Numbered from the stretch's first letter, positions 16,852-25,189 are shown. The stretch is DNA of 64,000 nucleotides from Longispora albida DSM 44784 (GCF_000379825.1 NZ_KB903813.1:200292-264291), one strand, 5' to 3'. The notes: generated by a model from the sequence alone, not told the origin. Numbers and translations: made by a program.

Positions 16852-17490
16852 CTACTGGCTGGCCTCCGTCCATGTCGCGACGGTCGCCGCCCGGTCGCGC
16901 CACTGCTGGACGCCGTCGCCGCCCGGTACCCAGCGCTCGCAGAAGTCCTCCAGTGCCCGGCACCTGGTGAGCATCGCCGCCTGGCGGAGTTCCCAGGCTG
17001 GGCGGCTGCCGTAGCCGGTGAAGAGCGCGCCGAGGGCGGTGACGCTCCCCAGGTGGTGCATCCGGACGACCCACTCGCACCAGGCGAGGTCCTCGATGCC
17101 GTCGCCGATGTGCGCCCACTCCCAGTCGAGGATGGCAGACACCTCCAGCGTGGCCGGGGCGAAGAGCAGGTTGTTCGGGCCGAAGTCGCCGTGCACGAGC
17201 CCGGGCTCGGCTGCCTGCAGCCGGGCGAGCATCCGCCCGCAGGCATCCAGGATCTCCGCCGGACGCTGGTCCAGCAGCTCCTGCCCGTGGACGCCCTCGA
17301 CGAAGCCGAGCGTCGAGCTGGAGTCGTCCCCGTCCAGCACCGGCGGTACGGGAAGCAGGCCCCGCATCCGGCCCAGCCAGAGCCGCTCGGTCGCGGCCCG
17401 GTCCTGGGCGTCGGGCCCGGCGTAGCGCTTGACGACGATCCGGCCGTCCCCTGACGTGTCGTTCGTGTACCCGTGAGCCAGTCGCCGCAT
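16852..17490 (-). CDS. Aminoglycoside-phosphotransferase-fold protein
   Basis: Product of 212 residues from ATG 17490, chosen because TAGGGT (17498-17503, minus strand) lies 7 nt upstream. The kinase-like core is visible: IVVKRYAGPDAQDRA with the ATP-binding lysine, catalytic loop LVHGDFGPNNLLF (about 118-130) and metal-binding SAILDWEWAHIGDGIEDLAW. Short N-lobe. The family phosphorylates small molecules such as aminoglycosides, choline or homoserine; the substrate is unknown. It stands alone. Confidence 0.72.
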   Translation of the reverse strand: MRRLAHGYTNDTSGDGRIVVKRYAGPDAQDRAATERLWLGRMRGLLPVPPVLDGDDSSSTLGFVEGVHGQELLDQRPAEILDACGRMLARLQAAEPGLVHGDFGPNNLLFAPATLEVSAILDWEWAHIGDGIEDLAWCEWVVRMHHLGSVTALGALFTGYGSRPAWELRQAAMLTRCRALEDFCERWVPGGDGVQQWRDRAATVATWTEASQ

Positions 17491-17560
17491 TCCGGCCACC
17501 CTAGAGATCAGCAGGTCGCCGCGCTGCCCCGTCGCCCGCAGGCCACCCGCAGGCACCGGT

Positions 17561-17566
17561 CAGACT
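17561..17566 (+). promoter_or_regulatory. Leaderless -10 box of the ribD-like operon
   Basis: CAGACT, one base off TANNNT, lies 6 nt before ATG 17573. The same variant box precedes the AMP-ligase start at 58419. Confidence 0.4.
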
Positions 17567-17572
17567 ATGCGT

Positions 17573-18523
17573 ATGTACGTGCTCCTGAGTTGTGCCACTT
17601 CCGTCGACGGGTACCTCGACGACAGCTCCGACGCCCGGCTGCTGCTGTCCAACGCCGCGGACTTCGACCGGGTCGACGCCGTCCGGGCCACCTGCGACGC
17701 GATCATGGTCGGCGGGAACACGTACCGCAATGACCAGCCCCGGCTGCGCGTCCGCTCGGCCGAGCGCCGGGCGGCCCGGGTGGCAGCCGGGAAGCCGGAG
17801 AACCCGTACCGGGTCGTGATCAGCCGGACCGTCGAGCCGGTCGACGACTGGCTGGTGTACTCCGATGTCGACACCGCCCTCAAGGATCTCGCTGACAGGA
17901 ACGTCACGCGGCTGATGGTCGAGGGCGGGGCTGCGCTGCTCGCGCAGTTCCTCTCCCGTGGCCTCGCCGACGAACTCCAGCTCGCCGTCGCCCCGCTCTT
18001 CGTCGGCGACCCCGGTGCGCCCCGGCTGCACGGCATCGCACACGCCACGCTGGCTGGCGTCGAGCGCCTCGACCAGGTCGTCGTGCTCCGCTACCACCTC
18101 CGCGACCACCACTACCTCCGCCAGGCGATCGAGCTGTCGAAGCTGTGCCCGCCGAGTGAGACGGCCTTCGCGGTCGGCGCTGTGGTGGTGCGTGACGGGG
18201 AGGTGCTCGCCACCGGGTACAGCAGAGAGAGCGACGAGCACATCCACGCGGAGGAAGCGGCACTCGCGAAAGTGGCAGACGCCCGGGGCGCGACCGTGTA
18301 CAGCAGCCTGGAGCCGTGCAGTATCCGCAAGTCTGGCCGCAGGCCGTGCGCGCAGCGGATCATCGACGCCGGAATCGCCCGGGTCGTGTACGCCTGGCGG
18401 GAACCTCCGCTCTTCGTGCACGGCGAGGGCGCCGAGGTGCTGAAAAACGCCACGATCGAGGTCACAGAGCTGACCGAACTGGCGGCCGAGGCCCGCGCGG
18501 TGAATGCCATGATGGGCTCATGA
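17573..18523 (+). CDS. Fused reductase-deaminase, RibD-like domains in reversed order
   Basis: Product of 316 residues from ATG 17573. Residues 1-175 are a RibD_C/dihydrofolate-reductase-like domain (MYVLLSCATSVDGYLDD, CDAIMVGGNTYRND, RLMVEGGAALLAQFLSRGL). Residues 180-316 are a zinc cytidine-deaminase fold: AFAVGAVVVRDGEVLATGYS, HAEEAALAKV, then SLEPCSIRKSGRRPC. RibD itself is deaminase first, reductase second, so the order is swapped. The chemistry suggests deamination plus reduction of a riboflavin-like pyrimidine or related compound. ATGA overlap with the BKACE gene places it first in a three-gene operon. Confidence 0.82.
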   Translation: MYVLLSCATSVDGYLDDSSDARLLLSNAADFDRVDAVRATCDAIMVGGNTYRNDQPRLRVRSAERRAARVAAGKPENPYRVVISRTVEPVDDWLVYSDVDTALKDLADRNVTRLMVEGGAALLAQFLSRGLADELQLAVAPLFVGDPGAPRLHGIAHATLAGVERLDQVVVLRYHLRDHHYLRQAIELSKLCPPSETAFAVGAVVVRDGEVLATGYSRESDEHIHAEEAALAKVADARGATVYSSLEPCSIRKSGRRPCAQRIIDAGIARVVYAWREPPLFVHGEGAEVLKNATIEVTELTELAAEARAVNAMMGS

Positions 18524-19347
18524 CGCTGATCACTGTGGCGCCGACCGGCGCGGAGTCGAGCAAAACTGACGTACCGGCCCTTCCGGTGACCCTTGCCGAG
18601 CTGGTTGGTACGGCGCAGGAGTGCGAGGCGCTCGGTGCGGCCGTCATCCACATCCACGTCCGGGACGCCGAGGCCAAGCCGACCCTGGACCCGGGCCTGC
18701 TCAAGGCGACCGTGGACGCCGTGCGGTCCGAGACGAAGCTGATCGTGCAGCTGTCGACGGGCGGGGCGGTGACCGACCCGGAGTCGGCCCGGCTGGCCGT
18801 CGTCGAGGCCGGGGCCGACATGGGCTCGTGTTCGATGGGCACCGTCAACTTCGGCGACGACGTCTTCATGAACCGCTGGGAGTTCATCGTCGCCCTGCAC
18901 CAGAAGATGCAGGACCACGGCGTCGTGCCCGAGTACGAGATCTTCGACCTCGGCCACCTGTACTCGCTCGCCCGGCTGCTCAACAAGTACGGCATGCCGG
19001 CCGGCGGGCACGTGCACGTCGACTTCGTCCTCGGGGTGCCGGGTGGCGCGCCGGGCGACGCGGAGACCGTGATCGCGATGAAGCAGGCCATGCGGGACCT
19101 GCCGGAGGGCTCGACGTTCTCCGCGACCGGCGTCGGCCGCAACACGCTGCCGGTCATGCTCGCCGCGCTGTCGGCCGGCGGGCACCTGCGGGTCGGCATG
19201 GAGGACACGCTGACCTACGCGAAGGGCCAGCCGGTCGACGGGAACATGCAGCTCGTGGCGCGGGCCGCCGGGTTCGCCCGGCTCGCGCAGCGCCCGCCGC
19301 TCACTCCGGCCGAGGCCCGCACGATGCTGGGGATCCAGGCACGATGA
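18520..19347 (+). CDS. Beta-keto acid cleavage enzyme (BKACE, DUF849)
   Basis: Product of 275 residues, a TIM-barrel zinc enzyme. HIHVRDAEAKPTLD (about 44-57) carries the metal-binding His-x-His, and GGHVHVDFVLGVPGGAPGD and VGMEDTLTYAKGQPVDGNMQ are family signatures. BKACE enzymes condense a beta-keto acid with acetyl-CoA to give acetoacetate and a CoA ester; the founder is Kce of lysine fermentation. The substrate here is unknown. Coupled by ATGA overlaps to the genes on both sides. Confidence 0.87.
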   Translation: MTLITVAPTGAESSKTDVPALPVTLAELVGTAQECEALGAAVIHIHVRDAEAKPTLDPGLLKATVDAVRSETKLIVQLSTGGAVTDPESARLAVVEAGADMGSCSMGTVNFGDDVFMNRWEFIVALHQKMQDHGVVPEYEIFDLGHLYSLARLLNKYGMPAGGHVHVDFVLGVPGGAPGDAETVIAMKQAMRDLPEGSTFSATGVGRNTLPVMLAALSAGGHLRVGMEDTLTYAKGQPVDGNMQLVARAAGFARLAQRPPLTPAEARTMLGIQAR

Positions 19348-20300
19348 CCGCGTACCAGGGTGGCGAGGTCCTCGCCGAGGTCGTCCGTTCCGGTTTCGTC
19401 GAGGGCCTGCACCGGGGTTCCGTGGTGGTCCTCGGCGCCGATGGCTCCGTGGTCGCCTCCGCCGGTGACATCACCGGGGCGATCTTCCCGCGTTCGTCCA
19501 ACAAGCCGATGCAGGCCGTCGGGATGCTCCGCGCCGGGCTGCGCTTCGAGGACTCCGCCGACCTGGCTCTCGGTTCGGCCAGCCACTACGGCGAGCCGGT
19601 GCACGTCGACCGGGCGCGCGCGATCCTCGCGGCCGGCGGGCTGGACGAGTCGGATCTGGCCTGCCCGCCGGACCTGCCCGTCCTGGCCAGCGCCCGCCGC
19701 GACGTCCTCGCTGCCGGTGGCGGCCCGGCCCGGCTGTTCATGAACTGCTCCGGCAAGCACAGCGCCATGCTGCGCACCTGCCAGGCGGCTGGCTGGCCGA
19801 CGGAGGGGTACCGCGAGGCCGGCCACCCGCTCCAGAAGACCATCCAGGCCACTGTGGAGGACCTGATCGGCGGGCCGGTACCGGCGGCCGGAGTGGACGG
19901 TTGCGGCGCGCCGGTCTTCGCGCTGTCCCTGACCCAGCTCGCGAAGGTCTTCCTGAACCTCGTGCACGCCGAGCCGGGCACGCCGGAGCGGCTCGTGGCC
20001 GACGCGATGCGGGAGCACCCGCTGCTCGTCGCCGGTACCGGGGGCGACGACACACTGCTCATGCAGGGCATCCCGGGGCTGCTGTCCAAGGGCGGTGCCG
20101 AGGGTGTGGCCGCGGTGGCGATCCCGGGCGTGGGGGCGATCGCGGCGAAGATCGACGACGGGGCCTCGCGGGCGCGTACCCCTGTGACGGTCGCCGCACT
20201 CCGCAAGCTGAACGTGTCGGCCGGGGTCCTCGACGACCTCGCTGAGCAGGTACTCCTGGGTGGCGGCCACCCGGTCGGGGCGGTCCGTGCTGTCTGGTAG
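19344..20300 (+). CDS. L-asparaginase II family protein
   Basis: Product of 318 residues of the Rhizobium-type thermolabile asparaginase family (PF06089): EVVRSGFVEGLHRGSVVVL, then FPRSSNKPMQAVGML, FMNCSGKHSAML, VDGCGAPVFALSL and GGDDTLLM. It would release ammonia from asparagine or a related amide. Third gene of the overlapping operon with the RibD-like fusion and BKACE; no Sec signal, so cytoplasmic. Confidence 0.88.
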   Translation: MTAYQGGEVLAEVVRSGFVEGLHRGSVVVLGADGSVVASAGDITGAIFPRSSNKPMQAVGMLRAGLRFEDSADLALGSASHYGEPVHVDRARAILAAGGLDESDLACPPDLPVLASARRDVLAAGGGPARLFMNCSGKHSAMLRTCQAAGWPTEGYREAGHPLQKTIQATVEDLIGGPVPAAGVDGCGAPVFALSLTQLAKVFLNLVHAEPGTPERLVADAMREHPLLVAGTGGDDTLLMQGIPGLLSKGGAEGVAAVAIPGVGAIAAKIDDGASRARTPVTVAALRKLNVSAGVLDDLAEQVLLGGGHPVGAVRAVW

Positions 20301-20311
20301 TTAGCGCTTGC

Positions 20312-20340
20312 TTGCAGTTGTTAGCACGCCGGGGTACCGT
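20312..20340 (+). promoter_or_regulatory. Promoter of the XRE regulator gene
   Basis: -35 TTGCAG (20312-20317), 17-bp spacer, -10 TACCGT (20335-20340), then 7 nt to ATG 20348. TTAGC occurs at 20301-20305 and again at 20321-20325, 20 bp apart, flanking the -35, which could be an autoregulatory site. Confidence 0.6.
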
Positions 20341-20347
20341 CGGGAGC

Positions 20348-20785
20348 ATGACCAGTGCTCCCCGGGACCTCGGCGAATTCATTCGCGACCTGCGCCGCAC
20401 CGCGCAGATCTCGCTGCGTGAACTCGCCGACCGCGCCGGGGTCAGCAATCCCTATCTGAGCCAGATCGAGCGCGGCCTGCGCAAGCCGAGCGCCGAGGTG
20501 CTCCAGCAGATCGCGGGCGCGCTGCGCGTCTCGTCCTCGATCCTCTACCACCGGGCCGGCCTCCTCGACCCGAGGGAAGGCACCCCCGACGTCCTGCTCG
20601 CGATCGCGGCGGACCCCGATCTGGACGGGTCGCAGAAGCAGACCCTGATCCAGATCTACGACTCCTTCCGCCAGCAGAACAAGCACGCGGCGAAGGAACC
20701 GGCACCGGAAACGGACCCAGAGACTTCCCGGCAGCCCGGCGGCGACGATGCGGCCGAGCCAGCCGTCCCCCCGGCCGAGCTGTGA
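20348..20785 (+). CDS. XRE-family transcriptional regulator
   Basis: Product of 145 residues. A Cro/C1 helix-turn-helix covers residues 8-65 (FIRDLRRTAQISLRELADRA, VSNPYLSQIERGLRKPSAEV, LQQIAGALRVSSSILY). The tail is acidic and Pro/Ala-rich with no recognised domain. In mycobacteria a regulator of this type precedes hbhA (Rv0474-Rv0475, from memory); the same order is seen here, 35 bp apart, suggesting it controls or is co-transcribed with the HbhA-like gene. Confidence 0.85.
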   Translation: MTSAPRDLGEFIRDLRRTAQISLRELADRAGVSNPYLSQIERGLRKPSAEVLQQIAGALRVSSSILYHRAGLLDPREGTPDVLLAIAADPDLDGSQKQTLIQIYDSFRQQNKHAAKEPAPETDPETSRQPGGDDAAEPAVPPAEL

Positions 20786-20820
20786 CCACGGCTGGCCGAC
20801 GAAGCGACAAGGAGCAGACA

Positions 20821-21458
20821 TGACCACGCAGAGCAAGCTGCCCACCGCCCTCTACGCCGCGGCCGGCGCCGCTGACCTCGCCCGCGAGCAGATCGAGAAG
20901 ATCCCGGGCCAGGTGGAGAAGATCCCCGGTGCAGCGGCCAAGCTCTCCGAGCAGATCAAGAACGGCGAGCTGAAGGAGAAGGCCCTCGACGCGGGTGGCC
21001 GTGCGCTCGGCGACCTGGCCGGCTTCGGCGGCCGGGCGTACTTCGAGCTGGCCGGCCTGCGCCGCAAGGCCCGCAAGGGCCAGCTCAAGTCCAAGCTCGC
21101 CCAGGACGCGGCCAAGGCGGCCAGCGCGGCCCAGCGCGGCGCCGACAAGGTCGCCAAGCGGGCCGAGGAGGCCTTCGGCAAGCTGGTCGAGCGGGGCACC
21201 GTCGTGCTCGACGGCGAGCCGGAGCCGGCCCGCGAGCCGGTCAAGGCCCAGGTGACCATCGAGGCCACGGCCACAGAGACCGTCACCGAGCCGGTCGCCA
21301 AGCCCGCCACGGCTCCCAAGCCTGCCGCTGCCCCCAAGGCCGCCGAGCCCAAGGCCGCTACGGCCGAGGCCACGGCAGCCGGTGACAAGCCCGCAGCCCC
21401 GAAGAAGCGGGTCGCGAAGAAGGCCGTGAAGAAGGCAGCCCCGAAGGCAGCCGAGTAA
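20821..21458 (+). CDS. HbhA-like protein with Lys/Ala/Pro-rich tail
   Basis: Product of 212 residues; ATG 20821 follows AAGGAG. The N-terminal ~130 residues are helical and heptad-rich (LYAAAGAADLAREQIEKIPG, KLSEQIKNGELKEKALDAGG, AQRGADKVAKRAEEAF). The C-terminus is rich in A, P, K and ends KKAVKKAAPKAAE. This is the layout of mycobacterial heparin-binding haemagglutinin HbhA, whose basic tail binds heparan sulfate; in a non-pathogen a role in cell-surface, membrane or polar-growth organisation is more likely. Position after the XRE gene and before a DUF2516-like gene matches mycobacteria. Confidence 0.8.
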
Positions 21459-21480
21459 CACCGGCGACAACGCCTCCGTC

Positions 21481-21508
21481 CGAGGGTGCCCCGCTGCGGG
21501 TACCCTCG
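21481..21508 (+). terminator. Hairpin that also contains the next gene's -10 box
   Basis: CGAGGGTGCCC and GGGTACCCTCG form an 11-bp stem with one G-T pair. The right arm includes TACCCT (21501-21506), the predicted -10 box for ATG 21513, so one element serves as terminator and promoter. Confidence 0.5.
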
Positions 21509-21512
21509 GATC

Positions 21513-21836
21513 ATGTTCTCGATACCGGTCGACGGGCCCTGGGTGTTCGCCGTGATCGCGGTGATCGACTACCTGATCGCCATCTTCGCGCTGGTGATCT
21601 CCGTGGCGGCCTTCGTGCACTGTGTCCGGCAGCGCGCCGACGCGTTCGCGGCGATCGGCACGCTCGCCAAGGGGCCCTGGACGGCCCTGCTGGGCGGCGC
21701 GGTGCTGGTCTCCCTGCTCAGCGGGCTGGGCGGCGGGGGCCTGGGCATCTTCAGCATCCTGGCCATCACGGCTTCGGCGGTCTATCTGCTCGACGTCCGG
21801 CCCGGCCTGCGCGACGCCACCAACGGCCACTGGTGA
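21513..21836 (+). CDS. DUF2516-like small membrane protein
   Basis: Product of 107 residues from ATG 21513, six bases after a TACCCT box; an upstream in-frame start at 21486 is rejected because it lies in the hairpin. Three hydrophobic stretches: IAVIDYLIAIFALVISVAAF, LLGGAVLVSLLSGL and FSILAITASAVYLLDV. It fits DUF2516, small actinobacterial membrane proteins found next to hbhA. Function unknown. Overlaps the next start by four bases (GTGA). Confidence 0.72.
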   Translation: MFSIPVDGPWVFAVIAVIDYLIAIFALVISVAAFVHCVRQRADAFAAIGTLAKGPWTALLGGAVLVSLLSGLGGGGLGIFSILAITASAVYLLDVRPGLRDATNGHW

Positions 21837-22615
21837 ACCGGCTCGTCATCGCCCCCGGCGTCGAGCTGGAGACACTGTCCACCGGGCACGGCCAGCCCAC
21901 GACGGTCTTCGCGCACGGCCTGGGCGGGGGTATCGCCGACACGCGGGTGCTGGGCAGCGGGGTCCGGGGCACGAAGGTCTACTTCCAGTTCCGCGGGCAC
22001 GGCGCGTCGATCGCTCCGCCCGGCGACTGGACCTACGAGCATCTGGCCGGTGACCTGCGCGGGGTCGCCGACGCGACCGGCGCGACCCGTGCGCTGGGGG
22101 TCAGCCTCGGTGCCGGAGCCATGCTGCGGATGCTCACCGAGACGCCCGACCGGTTCGACCGGGTGGTCTTCTTCCTGCCCGCGATCCTCGACCAGCCCCG
22201 CTCGGAGCCGGGAAAGAGCCGCCTGGCGGGCCTGCTCACGGCGATCGCCGCTGGCGACCAGCGGACCGTCGAGGAGTTCGCAGCATTGGATGTACCAGCT
22301 GAGCTGCGCGCCACCACGGCCGCCCGCGCCTTCATCGTCTCCCGTGCCCGCACCCTGATCGCCGGTGGCCTGGGCGAGTCGCTGGCCGGGCTGACCGGCC
22401 AGAGCGCGATCCCGGACCGCTCGGCCCTCGCGAAGGTAGCGGCGCAGGCTCTCGTGCTCGGCTGCCGTGGCGACGTCCTGCACCCGGCGGAGGTCGCCGA
22501 GGAACTGGCCGACTCCCTGCCCGCCGCGACCCTGCACGTCTACGACGAGCCGCAGCCGCTGTGGCGGCACCGTTCCGACATCCGTGACCGGATCAGCGGC
22601 TTCCTGAACGCCTAG
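21833..22615 (+). CDS. Alpha/beta-hydrolase
   Basis: Product of 260 residues. Oxyanion region TVFAHGLGGGIADTR (about 24-38), nucleophile elbow GVSLGAGAMLRML (Ser near 97), and a late LVLGCRGDVLHPAEVAEELA carrying the probable acid. Ends with HRSDIRDRISGFLNA. Likely esterase or lipase-like activity; substrate unknown. GTG overlaps the preceding stop. Confidence 0.78.
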   Translation: MNRLVIAPGVELETLSTGHGQPTTVFAHGLGGGIADTRVLGSGVRGTKVYFQFRGHGASIAPPGDWTYEHLAGDLRGVADATGATRALGVSLGAGAMLRMLTETPDRFDRVVFFLPAILDQPRSEPGKSRLAGLLTAIAAGDQRTVEEFAALDVPAELRATTAARAFIVSRARTLIAGGLGESLAGLTGQSAIPDRSALAKVAAQALVLGCRGDVLHPAEVAEELADSLPAATLHVYDEPQPLWRHRSDIRDRISGFLNA

Positions 22616-22638
22616 CGGCGCAGCCGTACCCTGTGCCA

Positions 22639-23388
22639 GTGAAAACTGTGCGGGATTTCTTCGCGGGTGTCGGGTACCTGGGCAAGGGCATCGGGATGTG
22701 GTTCCGCTCGCCGGGGTTGCTGGCTCTGGGGCTGATTCCGGCGCTGATCGCCGCCGTGCTGCTCGGCGGGGTGCTGATCACGTTCTGGGTGAACCTGGGT
22801 GACATCTCCGAGGCGCTCACCGGGTACGCGGACGGCTGGTCGGAGGGCTGGCGGACGACGGTGCAGGTCGTGACCGGCGTGGCGCTGGCCGGGGCTTCGC
22901 TCTTCCTCGGCATGCTGCTGTACACGGCGCTCACGCTCGCGATCGGCGACCCGTTCTACGAGAAGATCTCCGAGAAGGTCGAGGCTCAGCTCGGTGGCGT
23001 GCGGGGTGAGGTCGAGGTGCCCTGGTACACCTCGCTCGGCCGGTCGATCGTGGACTCGCTGCGGCTGATCGCCATGTCGATCCTGTTCGGCATTCCGCTG
23101 TTCCTCTGTGGATTCATCCCGTTCGTCGGGCAGACCGTCGTGCCGGTGGTGGGGGCGCTGATCGGCGGCTGGTTCCTCGGGGTGGAGCTGGCGGGTGTGC
23201 CGTTCCAGCGGCGCGGGTTCCGGCTGAAGGGCCGGCGGGCGGTGCTGAAGCAGCGCCGGGCGATGGTGGTGGGCTTCGGCGCGACGGTGTTCGTGCTGTT
23301 CCTGATCCCCGGCGGGGCCGTGCTCGTGACGCCGGCTGCCGTGGCGGGCGCGACCCTGATGGCCCGCGACATTCTCGGCGAGTCATAG
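22639..23388 (+). CDS. EI24/CysZ-like membrane protein
   Basis: Product of 249 residues from GTG 22639, six bases after TACCCT (22627-22632). Several membrane segments, with the EI24 pattern FFAGVGYLGKGIGMWFRSPG at the N-terminus and a central GDPFYEKISEKVE before the second membrane half (LFGIPLFLCGFIPFVGQTVV). In E. coli the family member CysZ is a sulfate channel; the actinobacterial role is not established. Confidence 0.75.
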   Translation: MKTVRDFFAGVGYLGKGIGMWFRSPGLLALGLIPALIAAVLLGGVLITFWVNLGDISEALTGYADGWSEGWRTTVQVVTGVALAGASLFLGMLLYTALTLAIGDPFYEKISEKVEAQLGGVRGEVEVPWYTSLGRSIVDSLRLIAMSILFGIPLFLCGFIPFVGQTVVPVVGALIGGWFLGVELAGVPFQRRGFRLKGRRAVLKQRRAMVVGFGATVFVLFLIPGGAVLVTPAAVAGATLMARDILGES

Positions 23389-23397
23389 AGTCAGGCC

Positions 23398-24591
23398 ATG
23401 AGTTTTGAGGAGATGTGGCGCGACCTGGCGCCGGTCGGCCGGTACGACGCGACGGGTGGTTACCGCCGTTACACCCTCGGGGCCGCCGAGCTGGAGTGCC
23501 GGGCGTGGTTCCGTGAGGAGGCCGCCAAGCGCGGGCTGACCCTCGAAACCGACCGCAACGGCAACCTGTGGGCCTGGTGGGGCGACCCGGCGGCCGGGGA
23601 CGCGGTGGTGACCGGGAGCCATCTCGACTCGGTACCGGATGGGGGTGCCTTTGATGGCCCCCTGGGGGTCGTGAGTGCCTTCGCCGCCGTGGACCTGCTG
23701 CGGTCTGAGGGGTTCGTGCCCCGCAGGCCCATCGCCGTGACCGCTTTCGCCGAGGAGGAAGGCGCGCGGTTCGGCATCGCGTGCCTGGGGTCGCGGCTGC
23801 TGGCCGGTGCGATCTCCGCGGAGAAGGCCGCCGGGCTGACCGACGCGGCTGGCGTGCGGTTCGGGGATGTCATGGCAGAGGCGGGGTTCGACCCCGGGCC
23901 GGATCCGGCGCTGATGGCGAAGATCGGTGTCTACATCGAACTGCATGTCGAACAGGGCCGTGGCCTGATCGACATCGGCCGGTCTGTGGCTGTCGGCGAG
24001 GCGATCTGGCCGCACGGCCGGTGGCGGCTGGACTTCACCGGCGAGGCCAACCATGCGGGCACCACCCGGCTCGAAGACCGGCGTGACCCGATGCTGACCT
24101 ACGCGAACACCGTCCTCGCCGCCCGGAAGAAGGCGGCGCAGGGCTCGGCCGTCGCGACGATCGGCAAGCTCGTCTGCGAGCCGAACGGCACGAACGCCGT
24201 GCCGTCGCGGGTCACGGCCTGGCTCGACGCCCGCGCGCCGAAGGAGACTGACCTGCACGCGGTCGTCGCCGAGATCGAGCGGGCGTCGGCCGAGCGCGCG
24301 GCGCGCGACGAGACCGGCTTCGCGATGGTCAACGAGTCGTACACGGGCGACACGCCCTTCGACCCCGTACTCCGCGACCGGCTCGCCCTGCTGCTGAACA
24401 ACGCCCCGGTTCTGGGCACGGGCGCAGGCCACGACGCGGGCGTGCTGTCCGTGGCCGGCGTACCGACGGCGATGCTCTTCGTCCGCAACCCGACCGGGGT
24501 GTCGCACTCCCCGGCCGAGTACGCGGAGATCCCTGACTGCCTGGAGGGCGTGATCGCCCTGGCCGACGTGCTCAGGGAACTGGCGGCCTAG
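23398..24591 (+). CDS. M20-family amidohydrolase (N-carbamoyl-amino-acid hydrolase / allantoate amidohydrolase type)
   Basis: Product of 397 residues. Metal-site motifs are all present: TGSHLDSVPDGGAFDGPLGV (about 72-91), FAEEEGARFG, ELHVEQGRGL, EANHAGTTRLEDRRD, GTGAGHDAGVLS and GVSHSPAEYAE. These define the HyuC/AllC group, which hydrolyses N-carbamoyl amino acids, allantoate or ureidoglycolate using two metal ions. No other purine-degradation genes are near. TAGAGT (23386-23391) overlaps the previous stop and lies 6 nt before the ATG. Confidence 0.85.
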   Translation: MSFEEMWRDLAPVGRYDATGGYRRYTLGAAELECRAWFREEAAKRGLTLETDRNGNLWAWWGDPAAGDAVVTGSHLDSVPDGGAFDGPLGVVSAFAAVDLLRSEGFVPRRPIAVTAFAEEEGARFGIACLGSRLLAGAISAEKAAGLTDAAGVRFGDVMAEAGFDPGPDPALMAKIGVYIELHVEQGRGLIDIGRSVAVGEAIWPHGRWRLDFTGEANHAGTTRLEDRRDPMLTYANTVLAARKKAAQGSAVATIGKLVCEPNGTNAVPSRVTAWLDARAPKETDLHAVVAEIERASAERAARDETGFAMVNESYTGDTPFDPVLRDRLALLLNNAPVLGTGAGHDAGVLSVAGVPTAMLFVRNPTGVSHSPAEYAEIPDCLEGVIALADVLRELAA

Positions 24592-25160
24592 TCCTTCTTC
24601 CGCTCCGTGGTGAGCAGTGAGAACACCATCGTGTTCCGCCGCTCGCCACGGTAGAGGAACTCCTCGCGGAGCGTGCCCTCGTGCGTGAAGCCGAGGCGCT
24701 GGGCCGTGGCCTGGCTGCGCTCGTTGCGGTCCCAGCACTCCCACACGATCCGGTGCAGGCCACGGGTGTCGAAGGCCCAGTCCAGCAGGACGCGCATGGC
24801 GGCGGTGATCAGGCCGTGGCCCTGCCCGGCTTCCTCCAGCCAGCAGCCGGCCTCGGCGTGCCCGGACGCGGCGTCCATCCCGAACAACATCACGCCGCCG
24901 ACCAGCGTGCCTTCCAGCCAGATGCCCGCGATCCGGCCGGTGTCGGCGGCCTGGAAGTTCGCGTACTTCTGGAGGGTCTTGCGGGCCGACTCCAGGTCCG
25001 GCGAGAACGTGCACCACGGGATGTAGGGGTCGACGTTGGGCCGGGCCCGGTCGATATGGGCCAGGAACTCCTCGGCCTGCCAGGGTTCGAGCGGGCGGAG
25101 CTGCGCGGTGGGGGAGAGGTCGATGGCGTACACCCGGTGACTCCACTCGTGATTCTGCAT
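24588..25160 (-). CDS. RimJ/RimL-type GNAT acetyltransferase
   Basis: Product of 190 residues. QLRPLEPWQAEEFLAHIDRA at the start, acetyl-CoA loop EEAGQGHGLITAAMRVLLDW (about 108-127), then GLHRIVWECWDRNERSQATA and LGFTHEGTLRE, all typical of N-terminal amino-acid acetyltransferases of the RimL class. Its stop overlaps the convergent M20 gene by four bases. It is divergent from a TetR regulator with a palindrome between them and may be its target. Confidence 0.83.
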   Translation of the reverse strand: MQNHEWSHRVYAIDLSPTAQLRPLEPWQAEEFLAHIDRARPNVDPYIPWCTFSPDLESARKTLQKYANFQAADTGRIAGIWLEGTLVGGVMLFGMDAASGHAEAGCWLEEAGQGHGLITAAMRVLLDWAFDTRGLHRIVWECWDRNERSQATAQRLGFTHEGTLREEFLYRGERRNTMVFSLLTTERKKD

Positions 25161-25162
25161 AA

Positions 25163-25172
25163 CAAACGTTTG
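25163..25172. promoter_or_regulatory. Candidate TetR operator
   Basis: CAAACGTTTG is a perfect 10-bp palindrome 3 bp upstream of the GNAT start codon and 5 bp before the TACCGT -10 box (25178-25183) of the TetR gene. The position allows one repressor to control both directions. Confidence 0.5.
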
Positions 25173-25189
25173 GCATGTACCGTAACACC

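Noticed and set aside
16852-17490. Naming the kinase-fold gene an aminoglycoside resistance gene
   Set aside because: The HGD and DWE motifs occur in many small-molecule kinases; nothing in the context indicates antibiotic resistance.
21486-21512. Upstream start of the DUF2516-like gene
   Set aside because: The added codons lie within the terminator hairpin and the predicted -10 box, so they cannot be in a leaderless transcript starting at 21513.
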